Origin: Salirhabdus euzebyi
Lineage (GTDB): Bacteria; Bacillota; Bacilli; Bacillales; Alkalibacillaceae
Length of the DNA stretch: 64,000 nucleotides
Assembly (NCBI RefSeq): GCF_014207435.1
Contig: NZ_JACHGH010000003.1
Span: 1 to 64,000, forward strand
Reading direction: 5' to 3'
This document shows, in pieces, positions 38,629-47,754 of the stretch (positions are counted from its first letter, which is position 1; every line of letters begins with the position of its first letter). Below the pieces are notes generated by a model. That model made no database searches. It was not told the origin of the DNA and saw nothing but the letters and a program-made list of their open reading frames with translations. The position numbers and the translations under genes are program-made.

Positions 38629-41225
38629 ACATCGTCAACAAACTAACGCTTCGTCATTTGAAGCAAAATAAGAAACGAACACTTGTAACGATTATAGGAA
38701 CCATTATTTCCGTTGCAATGATTACAGCAGTAGCAACCCTGGCGATTTCGTTTATGGATTTAATGCAAAGACAAACAATTGCTCAGGATGGAGAATGGCA
38801 TGTGTTGTACTATAATGTCAATTCTGAACAGTTGGAAGCCCTTGAAGACGATAAAGAAACAGATAAAGTTGTCATTTCAAAGGATCGTGGTTACGCCCTT
38901 TTAGAAGGTAGTAAAAATGAATATAAACCTTACTTGTTTGTTAAGCAATATAATGCAGCTGGTTTTGAACAATTTCCTGTCACTTTAAAGGAAGGTAGAC
39001 TTCCACAAGCAGCAAATGAAGTAGTTGTTTCTGAACATATTAAATCCAATGGTGGTGTAGAATTTGCTATTAGGGATACGGTAGAACTTGAAGTAGGTAA
39101 AAGATATTTGTTAGATAGCCAAGAAATGCCGAACAGTTTTCAACAATTTGACCCATTACAAGTGGACGAAGGTGAATGGAAAGAAGGTTTATTTCAATTA
39201 TCACCTGAGACCTACAAAATAGTAGGTGTTGTAGAACGGCCTTCTTGGGAACCGACATGGGCACCAGGCTATACGATTATCTCCTATTTAGATGAAGCGA
39301 TGATTGGAGCAGATGAAAAGGTTCAAGCATCTGTCGTGTTAAAAGATGTAAATCGTAACCTATACGATCATGCTAAAGAGGTAGCTGAGCATAACAATAT
39401 TGAAAAATATAGTTTTAATAACCAGCTTTTGCGTTTTTACGGTGTAACCAATAATAACGGTTTACAAACGACTTTATACTCACTATCTGCGATAATTATG
39501 ACAGTGATTGTCATAGGATCTGTTGCGCTTATTTATAATGCATTTGGTATTTCCGTTTCAGAACGGTCTCGCCATTTAGGTATGCTTTCTAGCGTTGGTG
39601 CAACGAAAAAACAAAAACGAAATTCGGTATTTTTTGAAGGTGTTGTCATTGGTGCGATTAGTATTCCTATTGGGATAATAGCGGGAATTGTAGGTATTGG
39701 AGTTACGTTTTGGTATATTAATTCCATTATACAGGGTGCATTAGGTATAGAGGAAAAATTGCAAGTTGTTATCACACCATTTTCAATCCTAGTTGCATGT
39801 TTAGTATCCATGATAACCATCTTCATTTCGACGTATATACCAGCAAGAAGAGCTTCCAAAATTTCAGCGATTGATGCTATTCGTCAAACTCAGGATATTA
39901 AGCTGACAGAAAAAGCAGTAAAAACATCTTCAGTTGTACGTAAAATTTTTGGGATTGAAGCAGAAATCGGTTTGAAAAATTTAAAGCGAAATAAACGACG
40001 CTACCGAACAACTGTTTTTTCATTAGTAATAAGTATTATTTTATTTTTAACGGTTTCCTATTTTACCGATAATTTAAAGAAAGTATTAGAGTTATCACAA
40101 GATGGGGTTAATTATGATATTCAAGTTCTTCTAGGTTCTGATCAGCAAGAAACGGATTTGATGAAAGAATCTATTTTAAGCTTAGAGAACATTACGGAAT
40201 ATACGTATTTAGAAGAGTCTGACTTAGCAACTTGGATTGAAGAAGAAGCAATCTCGGATATCTTTAAAAAGAACCTTGAACATGACCGAAGTATATTGAA
40301 AGATGGAAAGTATCCATATGGTATTCACATCAAAGCTTTGAATTTGGAAAGATTGGAAGCTTATGCCAAAGAAATTGGAGTAGAGATAGAACACTTACAA
40401 GATCCAGAGAATATAAGAGCAATCGTTGTAGACACTGTTCCGTACGAGGATTATGAAGCAGGAAAAATCTATGAAACAAAAGTACTTCATACAGAAGTAG
40501 GGGAGCATTTGGAACTTTATTCTCAAAACTGGGAAACAGGGGAATATAAATTATTAAAAGAAATAGAAATTGGTGGGTTAACCGATAAATTACCAATGGG
40601 TATTACTCCGGGACATATCGGCGGAATTACGATGATTATTTCAGAAGAAGTACTGCAAAGTATTATAGCTGATGTTGAAAAAGTACATGTGAATAAGTAC
40701 CTTTATTTAAACAGTAAGGACCCAATGAAAACGCAGGAACAAATTGAAGAAATTCAAGAGGGCGACATGCACGTTTACAATGTTTATCAGGCAAGACAAC
40801 AAGAAGAACAACTTGTACTTTTAATGTCCGTTTTCACCTATGGATTTATCACATTAATCACAATCATTTCCATTGCAAATATTTTTAACACTATCTCAAC
40901 GAGCATATCGTTAAGAAAAAGAGAATTTGCTATGCTGAAATCAGTTGGAATGACGCCTAAATCTTTCAATAAAATGATTAATTATGAAAGTATTTTTTAT
41001 GGCATCAAATCTTTACTTTACGGTTTACCACTAAGTTTTGGGATCATGTATTTAATTTATAAAGCGACGAGAAACACGTTTTATTTTGGATTTTTACTCC
41101 CATGGACGAGCATAGGCATTGTTATTATTGCTGTCTTCATGATAGTTGGTTCAGCAATGCTTTACTCCATTTCCAAGGTAAAAAAAGAGAACATTATAGA
41201 AGCGTTAAAGCAAGAAAATGTTTAA
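38625..41225 (+). CDS. Large FtsX-type ABC permease
   Basis: An 866-residue permease with an N-terminal transmembrane helix (about 20-45), then a large extracytoplasmic domain (about 48-285). A first FtsX core of three helices follows (about 288-420; SERSRHLGMLSSVGATKKQK is the coupling-helix region). A fifth helix lies at 465-485, then a second external domain (490-720) and a second FtsX core (about 725-860; LRKREFAMLKSVGMTPKSFN). Two FtsX cores and two external domains distinguish it from the BceB type (about 650 residues, one large loop). It probably senses or exports envelope-active compounds with the two-component system. Confidence 0.9.
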   Translation: MNIVNKLTLRHLKQNKKRTLVTIIGTIISVAMITAVATLAISFMDLMQRQTIAQDGEWHVLYYNVNSEQLEALEDDKETDKVVISKDRGYALLEGSKNEYKPYLFVKQYNAAGFEQFPVTLKEGRLPQAANEVVVSEHIKSNGGVEFAIRDTVELEVGKRYLLDSQEMPNSFQQFDPLQVDEGEWKEGLFQLSPETYKIVGVVERPSWEPTWAPGYTIISYLDEAMIGADEKVQASVVLKDVNRNLYDHAKEVAEHNNIEKYSFNNQLLRFYGVTNNNGLQTTLYSLSAIIMTVIVIGSVALIYNAFGISVSERSRHLGMLSSVGATKKQKRNSVFFEGVVIGAISIPIGIIAGIVGIGVTFWYINSIIQGALGIEEKLQVVITPFSILVACLVSMITIFISTYIPARRASKISAIDAIRQTQDIKLTEKAVKTSSVVRKIFGIEAEIGLKNLKRNKRRYRTTVFSLVISIILFLTVSYFTDNLKKVLELSQDGVNYDIQVLLGSDQQETDLMKESILSLENITEYTYLEESDLATWIEEEAISDIFKKNLEHDRSILKDGKYPYGIHIKALNLERLEAYAKEIGVEIEHLQDPENIRAIVVDTVPYEDYEAGKIYETKVLHTEVGEHLELYSQNWETGEYKLLKEIEIGGLTDKLPMGITPGHIGGITMIISEEVLQSIIADVEKVHVNKYLYLNSKDPMKTQEQIEEIQEGDMHVYNVYQARQQEEQLVLLMSVFTYGFITLITIISIANIFNTISTSISLRKREFAMLKSVGMTPKSFNKMINYESIFYGIKSLLYGLPLSFGIMYLIYKATRNTFYFGFLLPWTSIGIVIIAVFMIVGSAMLYSISKVKKENIIEALKQENV

Positions 41226-41232
41226 AAATAGA

Positions 41233-41263
41233 AGGGCGTCCGTTTGTCGACGCCTTTTTTTTG
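41233..41263 (+). terminator. Terminator of the two-component/ABC cluster
   Basis: AGGGCGTC and GACGCCT pair around CGTTTGTC, followed by eight Ts. Confidence 0.9.
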
Positions 41264-41293
41264 ATGATATTTTAAAGAAAAACAAATATCTTT

Positions 41294-41689
41294 CTACATA
41301 CCCTTTATTAACTGCTCCATTACGGGAACATCTGCTGGCGACCAATGCAAACACGCTAAATTTTCACGGAGTAACCAGTTTATTTTTTCGTGTACACGTG
41401 CAATTGGTACACCTTCTACAATGTTGCATTTAATTGCAATTAACTCGACGTAAAAGTTTTCATACTTATGATTATTCACAAGAAAAACTTCACCTGCTTC
41501 GATTGTACAGTATAATTCTTCTTTTATTTCCCGAACAACCGCTGTAAAGATGTCTTCATTTTCCTTTACTTTTCCACCCGGAAATTCCCACATATTTGGA
41601 TGGGACATAGAGGGTGATCGTAAAGCACATAACACTTCTTTATTATTATTTTCTATAATAGCTGCTACTACTTTTTTCGTTTGTTTCAA
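41294..41689 (-). CDS. NUDIX hydrolase, 8-oxo-dGTP diphosphatase (MutT)-like
   Basis: The 131-residue NUDIX protein has the box GGKVKENEDIFTAVVREIKE-EL (GX5EX7REUXEE). KVVAAIIENNNKEVLCALRS precedes it and MWEFPGGK is the classic MutT lead-in. MutT-type enzymes remove oxidised or damaged (d)NTPs. The ATG at 41695 lies directly against AAAGGAGG with no spacer, so the TTG at 41689 is a better start. The gene is divergent from the polysaccharide deacetylase gene. Confidence 0.85.
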   Translation of the reverse strand: MKQTKKVVAAIIENNNKEVLCALRSPSMSHPNMWEFPGGKVKENEDIFTAVVREIKEELYCTIEAGEVFLVNNHKYENFYVELIAIKCNIVEGVPIARVHEKINWLLRENLACLHWSPADVPVMEQLIKGM

Positions 41690-41793
41690 TTTCATCCTCC
41701 TTTTTATCTTATTTTTCCTAATTTTAGCTAGAATAAATGGAAAAATTTTAATGAAAAATAAAAGAAACAATGAATGGCATAGGAGATGATGGT

Positions 41794-42603
41794 ATGAAAG
41801 CAACTTTTTTTAAGCGTACGGTGTTATTTTGTGCTTTATTGATGGCTTGCATCCTACTAGGTGGAATAAGCCTATCGGCTCAGCAAGATAATCCTCCTCA
41901 GTTAGAAGGTGGGGCTGAAGAGTCGGAGCGAGTGCGATACCCGGTCTCTAACATCATTTTACAACAAAGGTATCCAGAAACAATTGTACTGAGTGGTCCT
42001 AGCACGGACAACAATGTTGCACTTACCTTTGATGATGGTCCAGATCCCCGGTTTACACCTCAAATTTTGGATCTTCTAAAAGAATATAATGTAAAGGCAA
42101 CATTTTTTGTGATGGGGGCACGAGCTGCTGCATACCCAGATTTAGTAAAACGTATAATAGATGAGGGCCATATAGTTGCGAATCATACATATTGGCATCC
42201 TAATCTCGTGGAACAAGGCGATATTGCAACTCTTGAAAGGGAAGTAACGAGAACAGAAAATACGCTAAACGACATAATCGGATATCGGACTAAACTTTTT
42301 CGTGCTCCATACGGTTTCTTATATAATGAATTGGTAGAAAAGCTTGCGGATATGAATTACACTGTTGTCGGTTGGACAGTCGATTCTCTTGATTGGCAGG
42401 AATTAACCCCAGATCGAATTGCATATAACGTATTAAGTCAAATTCATCCAGGGGCGATTATTCTTATGCATGATGGAGCCGAATGGGAAGGGGATCGAAC
42501 AAATACGATTAAATCTCTACGTGAAATAATCCCAACTCTAAAAGAACAAGGATTTACATTTAAAACTGTTCCTGCGTTATTAAATATTCCATATCAAAAG
42601 TAA
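41794..42603 (+). CDS. Polysaccharide deacetylase (NodB domain)
   Basis: A 269-residue secreted or membrane-anchored carbohydrate esterase family 4 enzyme. A signal anchor (about 5-28) is followed by the NodB domain. Motif 1 is VALTFDDGPDPRFTP with the catalytic Asp and metal Asp. Motif 2 is ANHTYWHPN with the two metal His. Motif 3 is FRAPYGFL, motif 4 DSLDWQ and motif 5 ILMHDG. Substrates in this group are peptidoglycan or other N-acetylated glycans at the cell surface. The ATG at 41794 has a weak RBS (GAGATGAT). A terminator follows. Confidence 0.92.
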   Translation: MKATFFKRTVLFCALLMACILLGGISLSAQQDNPPQLEGGAEESERVRYPVSNIILQQRYPETIVLSGPSTDNNVALTFDDGPDPRFTPQILDLLKEYNVKATFFVMGARAAAYPDLVKRIIDEGHIVANHTYWHPNLVEQGDIATLEREVTRTENTLNDIIGYRTKLFRAPYGFLYNELVEKLADMNYTVVGWTVDSLDWQELTPDRIAYNVLSQIHPGAIILMHDGAEWEGDRTNTIKSLREIIPTLKEQGFTFKTVPALLNIPYQK

Positions 42604-42605
42604 GA

Positions 42606-42648
42606 AAAAGCACACAATCTCCTTAATTGGAAAATTGTGTGCTTTTAT
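42606..42648 (+). terminator. Terminator of the deacetylase gene
   Basis: AAAAGCACACAAT and ATTGTGTGCTTTT pair around a loop and are followed by ATATTG. Confidence 0.82.
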
Positions 42649-42649
42649 A

Positions 42650-42701
42650 TTGATAAATTTGGAAATTAGATTATACTAAAAATTAGATTAATCTAATTTT
42701 T
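42650..42701 (+). promoter_or_regulatory. Promoter and operator of the ArsR-like regulator/MFS operon
   Basis: TTGATA, a 16-base spacer and TATACT (42672-42677) are followed at once by a 24-bp perfect palindrome (42678-42701) whose half is AAAAATTAGATT. A further AAATTAGATTA half-site overlaps the spacer. The palindrome covers the transcription start, as expected for autorepression by the adjacent winged-helix protein. Confidence 0.8.
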
Positions 42702-42722
42702 AAATTAATGGAGGTGATTCGG

Positions 42723-43166
42723 ATGTCAAACGTTGTGAAAATAACAGCACAACAGCAGAAGTTAATTACTTCAGCAATTCGAATTCAAATTTTACACACT
42801 CTTATAGATAAACCAATGACCGCTAAACAAGTAGCTGAAAAATTGGGGAAGTCTAATGGTTCCATCCATTATCATATGCAGCTATTATATGAAGGGGATT
42901 TACTCAAATTAGTTGATACAAAAAATATACGTGGTACAACAGAAAAGTACTTTTTAGCAATAGGTACTAACTTCACATCAGAAAATGAAACCGATCACAT
43001 ACCAGAAATACATATTAGTTCTAATTTACAACTTAGCTTAGCAGAAAGAAGAGAATTTTTAGATGACCTAAAACAATTATTATTGAAGTGGGAGAAGAAA
43101 ACAGCAAAACAAGCAGACGATGACTCCGCCTCTTATTTCATTCGAACCAAGATTGAGGAGGAATAA
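42723..43166 (+). CDS. ArsR-like winged-helix regulator
   Basis: The 147-residue protein contains a winged helix in the first half: IRIQILHTLIDKPMTAKQVA, then EKLGKSNGSIHYHMQLLYEG, where IHYHMQLL is the recognition helix typical of the ArsR/HTH_20 family. The C-terminal part has no metal-ligand motif, so it probably answers to a drug or other small molecule. GGAGGTGATT precedes the ATG. The MFS gene starts eight bases after the stop. A palindromic operator covers the promoter. Confidence 0.88.
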   Translation: MSNVVKITAQQQKLITSAIRIQILHTLIDKPMTAKQVAEKLGKSNGSIHYHMQLLYEGDLLKLVDTKNIRGTTEKYFLAIGTNFTSENETDHIPEIHISSNLQLSLAERREFLDDLKQLLLKWEKKTAKQADDDSASYFIRTKIEEE

Positions 43167-43174
43167 AAAGAAAG

Positions 43175-44398
43175 ATGAAAAATAAAAATTATGGTTTGCT
43201 AATTGCAGGGGTAGGAATTTCTTCAACTGGCGATTTTATGTACTTAATTGCGATTAATTTGATCATTTATCATTTAACGGGTTCAGCTACTTTAGTTGCC
43301 GCACTTTGGGTATTAGGTCCATTAGCTGGCCTAGTAATTAAGTCGTGGTCCGGAGGTTTTGTTGATCGTCACTCTAAAAAGAAAATCATGATATATACGG
43401 ACATCTTGCGGGGAATGCTCATGGTTATCTTGCTTTTTTCGAATCACGTATGGCTCATGCTTACAATCATTTTTCTCGTTCATTCTTGTAGTGCTTTCTT
43501 TAGACCTGCTTCCCAGTCGTATATTGTGAAGCTTGTTCCAAAAGAAAGACGTAGTATATTTAATGGCATGTTCCAGGCAGCATCAACAGGAGGAATTGTG
43601 ATAGGCCCAGCAATTGCGGGGGGTGTTTTATTAATTGCTTCACCTTCGACACTAATATTCGTGAATGCTATTACATTCTTCCTATCTGCTATACTCATTT
43701 CCTTTCTTCCTTCACTCGATACAAAGCATACGGAAAAAACTAAATTAACTTTCTTCCACCAATTGCGTGATGATCGAAAAGTAGTTTGGAAAATTATTAA
43801 AGAGGAAAACAAGTTTGTCAAAATGTATATTGTTTTTCAGCTTATTCTTGTCATTGGCATGTCACTAGATGCGTTGGAGTGGGTTTACTCTAACAAAGTA
43901 CTTGGTTTAAATGAAAGTCAGTATAGTCTTTTGATGAGTGTATGTGGAATCGGTTATGTTGCGGGCTCGCTTCTCGCATCAAAATTGCCAGATTTTCTAT
44001 CAAACCGTTCGCTTGTCGTAGGGGGAACTTTTGTGTCAGTTGCCGGCTTTATAGGCTACGCATTTAGTATTTCGTTCTCAATGGTACTCATATCCTTTAC
44101 AATACTGGGTCTTGGGCAAGCAATTGCGAATGCAAGTATGCTGACACTCTTTCAAAATACTGTTCCACCTGAACTTATTGCGCGCTTTTCGAACTTTTTC
44201 GCTGTCATGATTAGTACACTCGTTATTACGTTAACGATAACCCTTGGAATTTTTGGTGACATAAGTGTGTTGCTTGCGGTGCGAATTCCAGTTTTCGCAT
44301 CTTTATTATTTGGCATATTGTTATTTTTGTGGTCAAAATTTTTGAATGAAACAAAAGAAATCTCACCTCATGGAAAACAAAAAGAGCTGGGTGCCTAA
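43175..44398 (+). CDS. MFS exporter
   Basis: A 407-residue, 12-helix major facilitator of the MFS_3/enterobactin-exporter-like group. The loop 2-3 motif A is SGGFVDRHSKKKIMIYTDIL, and STGDFMYLIAINLIIYHLTG lies in helix 1. PASQSYIVKLVPKERRSIFN is the TM4-5 region typical of this group. It is expected to export drugs, siderophores or toxic compounds with protons. The unit with the upstream repressor and its operator is a classic efflux arrangement. A terminator follows 22 bases after the stop. Confidence 0.9.
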   Translation: MKNKNYGLLIAGVGISSTGDFMYLIAINLIIYHLTGSATLVAALWVLGPLAGLVIKSWSGGFVDRHSKKKIMIYTDILRGMLMVILLFSNHVWLMLTIIFLVHSCSAFFRPASQSYIVKLVPKERRSIFNGMFQAASTGGIVIGPAIAGGVLLIASPSTLIFVNAITFFLSAILISFLPSLDTKHTEKTKLTFFHQLRDDRKVVWKIIKEENKFVKMYIVFQLILVIGMSLDALEWVYSNKVLGLNESQYSLLMSVCGIGYVAGSLLASKLPDFLSNRSLVVGGTFVSVAGFIGYAFSISFSMVLISFTILGLGQAIANASMLTLFQNTVPPELIARFSNFFAVMISTLVITLTITLGIFGDISVLLAVRIPVFASLLFGILLFLWSKFLNETKEISPHGKQKELGA

Positions 44399-44419
44399 TA
44401 ATTTTAGAAAACGATGAAG

Positions 44420-44468
44420 AATTGCACTTCCATAATGGATTAAATCCAATTGGAGGTGCAGTTTTTCT
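44420..44468 (+). terminator. Terminator of the repressor/MFS operon
   Basis: AATTGCACTTCCA and TGGAGGTGCAGTT pair with an internal ATTGGATT-type loop, followed by TTTCTAT. Confidence 0.82.
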
Positions 44469-44582
44469 ATGCTAATATTGGTAATATAAACTAAATTGGT
44501 CTACCAATAGGAAAAATTCAATATAAGTCTTATGATTTTTACATTACCATCCAAAGGATATGTAGTAGTAAGGAGTGGTTTA

Positions 44583-44771
44583 TTGAAAAACCTAACTTTA
44601 TTTGGGAAGATCAACTTTTCACTAGGACTTATCTTTGTTTTTGTTGGTATATATATTTTTATTCAAAAATATCCTATGAAGTTAATCGACCTTTATCTAC
44701 CAATTTCGTTCATCTTTTTAGGAAACTCATTATTTTTTTCTGCGAATTTGTTTAAAAAGAAAAAGGGATAA
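44583..44771 (+). CDS. Small two-helix membrane protein
   Basis: From the TTG at 44583, preceded by AAGGAG and nine bases, the product is 62 residues with helices at about 10-27 and 36-54 and a Lys-rich end. It lies just ahead of a zinc-ribbon gene (15 bases), so the two are probably co-transcribed. No family was recognised. Confidence 0.55.
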   Translation: MKNLTLFGKINFSLGLIFVFVGIYIFIQKYPMKLIDLYLPISFIFLGNSLFFSANLFKKKKG

Positions 44772-44786
44772 AGGGGGGACAACTTA

Positions 44787-44987
44787 ATGGACGTTAACTG
44801 TCCGAAATGCCATTCCGTCATGACTAAGGCAAAGCTAGATAATCATCCGATAAGAGTGTATAAAGCTGATGTCCAACCGAGCGCTGAAACAATTAGTGGT
44901 GTGAAAAGCTGCAATGTTTGCCCGGATTGTGGTTATATCGAGCTTTATGCTACTAATCCAGAAAAAATAAAAGGGAAAATCCATTAA
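44787..44987 (+). CDS. Zinc-ribbon protein
   Basis: A 66-residue protein with two Cys pairs: VNCPKCHS near residue 5 and CNVCPDCGYIE near residue 45. They form a rubredoxin-like zinc ribbon. The middle part is polar. The RBS is AAGGGGGG. Short zinc ribbons of this type may assist RNA or protein binding; the function is unknown. Confidence 0.7.
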   Translation: MDVNCPKCHSVMTKAKLDNHPIRVYKADVQPSAETISGVKSCNVCPDCGYIELYATNPEKIKGKIH

Positions 44988-45015
44988 ATAAACAACATAC
45001 ATAGAGGCGAATAAA

Positions 45016-45564
45016 ATGCTAGGGACATTAGCAACAATCGGAAGTTTATTTGAAAAAAAGAATATTATTTGGGGACTAGGAGGGTCACTTCTACTTCACT
45101 TTCATGACATAGTCGATAATCCAAATGACATCGATCTTCTTGTCGCGGAAAGGGATTTTCCATATTTACACGACCTTATGTCAAAAAACGCGGTCCAGAT
45201 AGACACGAAAAGCAAAAAACCTTTTTGTAGCACCTACTTCCAGAAATATCATATGGACACTACAGACGTTGATATGATGGGGACTTTTGCTATTGAACAT
45301 GAACTTGGTATATACAAATTGGAACTAGACGTCAATTCCATTACAGAATATGTTCAAGTAAAAGGGGTATGCATTCCGTTAACATCACTTGAGGATTGGT
45401 TTATTTTATACCAATTAATACCAAACAAAAGGAATAAAGCAGAGCAGTTGGAAGATTATTTTTGTGCAAACGGCGTAAAGTATCCGAAACTTTTAGAAAA
45501 AGCACTTCAACAACCTTTACCATTCAGTATTAAGGAAAGAGTAGAAAACTTAATAATCAAATAA
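45016..45564 (+). CDS. Nucleotidyltransferase-fold protein
   Basis: A 182-residue protein beginning with a MNT-like core: IIWGLGGSLLLHFHDIVDNP and NDIDLLV. The G-G-S helix and D-x-D strand are the metal and nucleotide sites of nucleotidyltransferases, and a later DVDMMG with the third acidic strand follows. The family includes aminoglycoside adenylyltransferase-like and toxin-like proteins; no closer assignment is possible. RBS AGAGGCG. It follows the zinc-ribbon gene by 28 bases. Confidence 0.72.
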   Translation: MLGTLATIGSLFEKKNIIWGLGGSLLLHFHDIVDNPNDIDLLVAERDFPYLHDLMSKNAVQIDTKSKKPFCSTYFQKYHMDTTDVDMMGTFAIEHELGIYKLELDVNSITEYVQVKGVCIPLTSLEDWFILYQLIPNKRNKAEQLEDYFCANGVKYPKLLEKALQQPLPFSIKERVENLIIK

Positions 45565-45640
45565 ATGAATGGTTAATATCTATACGAATAATTACCCTTT
45601 TGATGGCGAATAAATACTAAAAAAGCCGTGGGGTGATTTA

Positions 45641-46159
45641 GTGAAGAAATACATTATGTTTAGTTTAATTGGTTTCCTATTGTATGCAAACCCGTTTGTT
45701 ATATTCGCTGAAACGAAACCTAGCCTTTCAAATGAATGCTTGAAGGAAATGAAAAATAGGGATGAACAAATGAACCAAAAAGTCGTGGATGATCTTGTAA
45801 AGAGTTTCCGTTTACCTGTAAAGGAAGAACATTACTACGCAATGAAGTTTGAAGATATTGATGCAGCATATTTATTGTATGGTGGAAGATTAGGTGACCC
45901 TTATTACAAATCCATCGTACATTTATTTGATCAAACTGGTCCAACCATTGGAAAACCTGTTTTATTTATTCAACCACAACTTGCCTATTTCCTTTATAAA
46001 AAGCCAGATCACTCTAATGTGATGATGTCACTAAAATTAAATGAAGATCAATGGGAAGTTGTTGAAGAGAAAATAACAGCGGGTAAAGAAATAAAATATA
46101 TAAAAGTAAAATGCGAAAAAGATTACATCAATCAAAAGAAAAAATATTATAACAAATAG
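45641..46159 (+). CDS. Secreted hypothetical protein
   Basis: A 172-residue protein with a Sec signal peptide (cleavage near FAETK, residue 25) starting at GTG behind GGGGTGA. The mature part is mixed with a Tyr-rich segment (EEHYYAMKFEDIDAAYLLYG) and a Lys-rich C terminus. No family was recognised. It ends at a hairpin terminator. Confidence 0.6.
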   Translation: MKKYIMFSLIGFLLYANPFVIFAETKPSLSNECLKEMKNRDEQMNQKVVDDLVKSFRLPVKEEHYYAMKFEDIDAAYLLYGGRLGDPYYKSIVHLFDQTGPTIGKPVLFIQPQLAYFLYKKPDHSNVMMSLKLNEDQWEVVEEKITAGKEIKYIKVKCEKDYINQKKKYYNK

Positions 46160-46166
46160 TAAAGAC

Positions 46167-46219
46167 AAAAGAGGTGATGGACATGTAAATCAAATCAGGA
46201 TCCAGCCTCTTTATTTTTG
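46167..46219 (+). terminator. Terminator after the secreted protein gene
   Basis: AAAGAGG...TGGA and TCCA-GCCTCTTT pair with a large loop, followed by ATTTTTGTCC. Confidence 0.65.
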
Positions 46220-46267
46220 TCCTTAAACGTATTGGAATTTAATGTTAAAATGAAGAGGGTGAATGAT

Positions 46268-47209
46268 TTGAATGGACAGTCATTAAAGCCTATTAAAAGA
46301 AGCGGATTAAGAATTTACCTAGGGACAAAATATTTTCGATTAAAAAGGATTTTGGAATGGTATTTTACGAGAAAAAAATATGCAACTAAAATGGTAGATT
46401 TACCTTATCGATACCCGATAGCAGTACATAAAACGATTTTAAGAAGAAAGCTTAAAGATGTAGATATGTGGTACCAAGAAAATAAAATTATAAATTTAAA
46501 AATTGCTATTCATAAACTCAATGGGATTGTTATTCAACCAGGAGAAACATTTTCCTATTGGAAATTAATAGGACATCCAACGAGGAGAAAGGGTTATACG
46601 TCAGGAATGATTCTACATTATGGGACGTTTAAGCCTGGAATTGGTGGGGGTTTATGCCAGTTATCTAACCTAATTTATTGGATAACTTTGCACACCTCCC
46701 TAACCGTTACAGAACGCCATCGTCACAGCTATGATGTGTTTCCAGACGCAAATAGAACTCAACCTTTTGGTAGTGGAGCTACCTGTGCTTACAACTATTT
46801 AGATTTACAAGTGAAAAACAACACAAATACTCCATATCAGCTTTGGTTAAACGTGACAGATAATCATTTAGTTGGAGAATGGAGGACAAACATTCCAGAG
46901 ATGATGTCCTATGAAATATATCAAAAAGATCATAAAATCACCCATGAGACATGGGGAGGATATGTTCGTCATAATACCATCTATCGCAAAGTTTTTAATG
47001 GACAAAATGAGTTATTGGATGATGAATATATTACAGAAAATCATGCCTTAATGATGTATAATCCGCTACTTTCACATACCTCCTATGATGATATCGAAAA
47101 CCATCAGGACTATGAATCAAATCTTAACCAGCTTCACCGTTTACTGGAAGATAATATTATTAGTGAAGAAGAATATCAAAAAAAGAAAGAAGATCTATTA
47201 AATGCATAG
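46268..47209 (+). CDS. VanW family protein with SHOCT-like C-terminal segment
   Basis: About 313 residues from the TTG at 46268 (after GAGGGTG); an ATG at 46250 and GTG at 46259 are alternatives. The VanW core is clear: RRKGYTSGMILHYGTFKPGI, GGGLCQLSNLIYWITLHTSL and ERHRHSYDVFPDANRTQPFG. The last 30 residues, LNQLHRLLEDNIISEEEYQK plus KKEDLL, form a SHOCT motif (short C-terminal helix pair). VanW occurs in some vancomycin-resistance clusters and on many cell-wall proteins, with no known activity. No signal peptide is present. The next gene overlaps by eight bases. Confidence 0.88.
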   Translation: MNGQSLKPIKRSGLRIYLGTKYFRLKRILEWYFTRKKYATKMVDLPYRYPIAVHKTILRRKLKDVDMWYQENKIINLKIAIHKLNGIVIQPGETFSYWKLIGHPTRRKGYTSGMILHYGTFKPGIGGGLCQLSNLIYWITLHTSLTVTERHRHSYDVFPDANRTQPFGSGATCAYNYLDLQVKNNTNTPYQLWLNVTDNHLVGEWRTNIPEMMSYEIYQKDHKITHETWGGYVRHNTIYRKVFNGQNELLDDEYITENHALMMYNPLLSHTSYDDIENHQDYESNLNQLHRLLEDNIISEEEYQKKKEDLLNA

Positions 47210-47705
47210 TGGTAAAAAGTCAAAGTTAAAAAATAAATTATTTAAAAAACTAGTATTCATGTTGTGTGGGTTACTAGTCTTGCTCATTTTAACCGTATTT
47301 TATATAGAATACCAAACGGAGAAAGAGCTTGAAAAAGAAGAGTTTAAGTTAATGCACATTCAGTCATTAAACAAACAAATAGTACTTACACACGAAAAAA
47401 TAGTCAAGTATAGTCACACAAATGCGCCAGAAGAAGAGATAATATTTTATGTTCAATCGTTACAACATATGTTTCAAATCTTTCACCAAAGTGCAGTGAA
47501 ACAAAATTTTGTTAACACTAGATGGTTTTCTGATGTACATAACAATTATTGGTCCTACAGTGCTTTCGTATTTAGAAATAATTTCTCTGAAATATTTATG
47601 GTAAAAGCTGCTAAACATAAAAGCGAACTACTTGATATGGAGGATAGTTTACAAAATAAAGTAAACCAATTAAAAGAAAAAATCGCCAATTATTGGTGGA
47701 AATAG
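47202..47705 (+). CDS. Single-pass membrane protein coupled to VanW
   Basis: A 167-residue protein with a basic N terminus, one hydrophobic helix (about 19-37) and a long, charged, probably helical remainder (EYQTEKELEKEEFKLMHIQS and SELLDMEDSLQNKVNQLKEK, coiled-coil-like). The ATG lies inside the end of the VanW gene, overlapping by eight bases, so translation is likely coupled. I do not recognise the family. It could anchor a VanW-linked envelope function. Confidence 0.65.
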   Translation: MHSGKKSKLKNKLFKKLVFMLCGLLVLLILTVFYIEYQTEKELEKEEFKLMHIQSLNKQIVLTHEKIVKYSHTNAPEEEIIFYVQSLQHMFQIFHQSAVKQNFVNTRWFSDVHNNYWSYSAFVFRNNFSEIFMVKAAKHKSELLDMEDSLQNKVNQLKEKIANYWWK

Positions 47706-47754
47706 CTACCTTTTCTCAGTAGATTCTTATCTGAAATTTCCGGAGGTTACAAAG

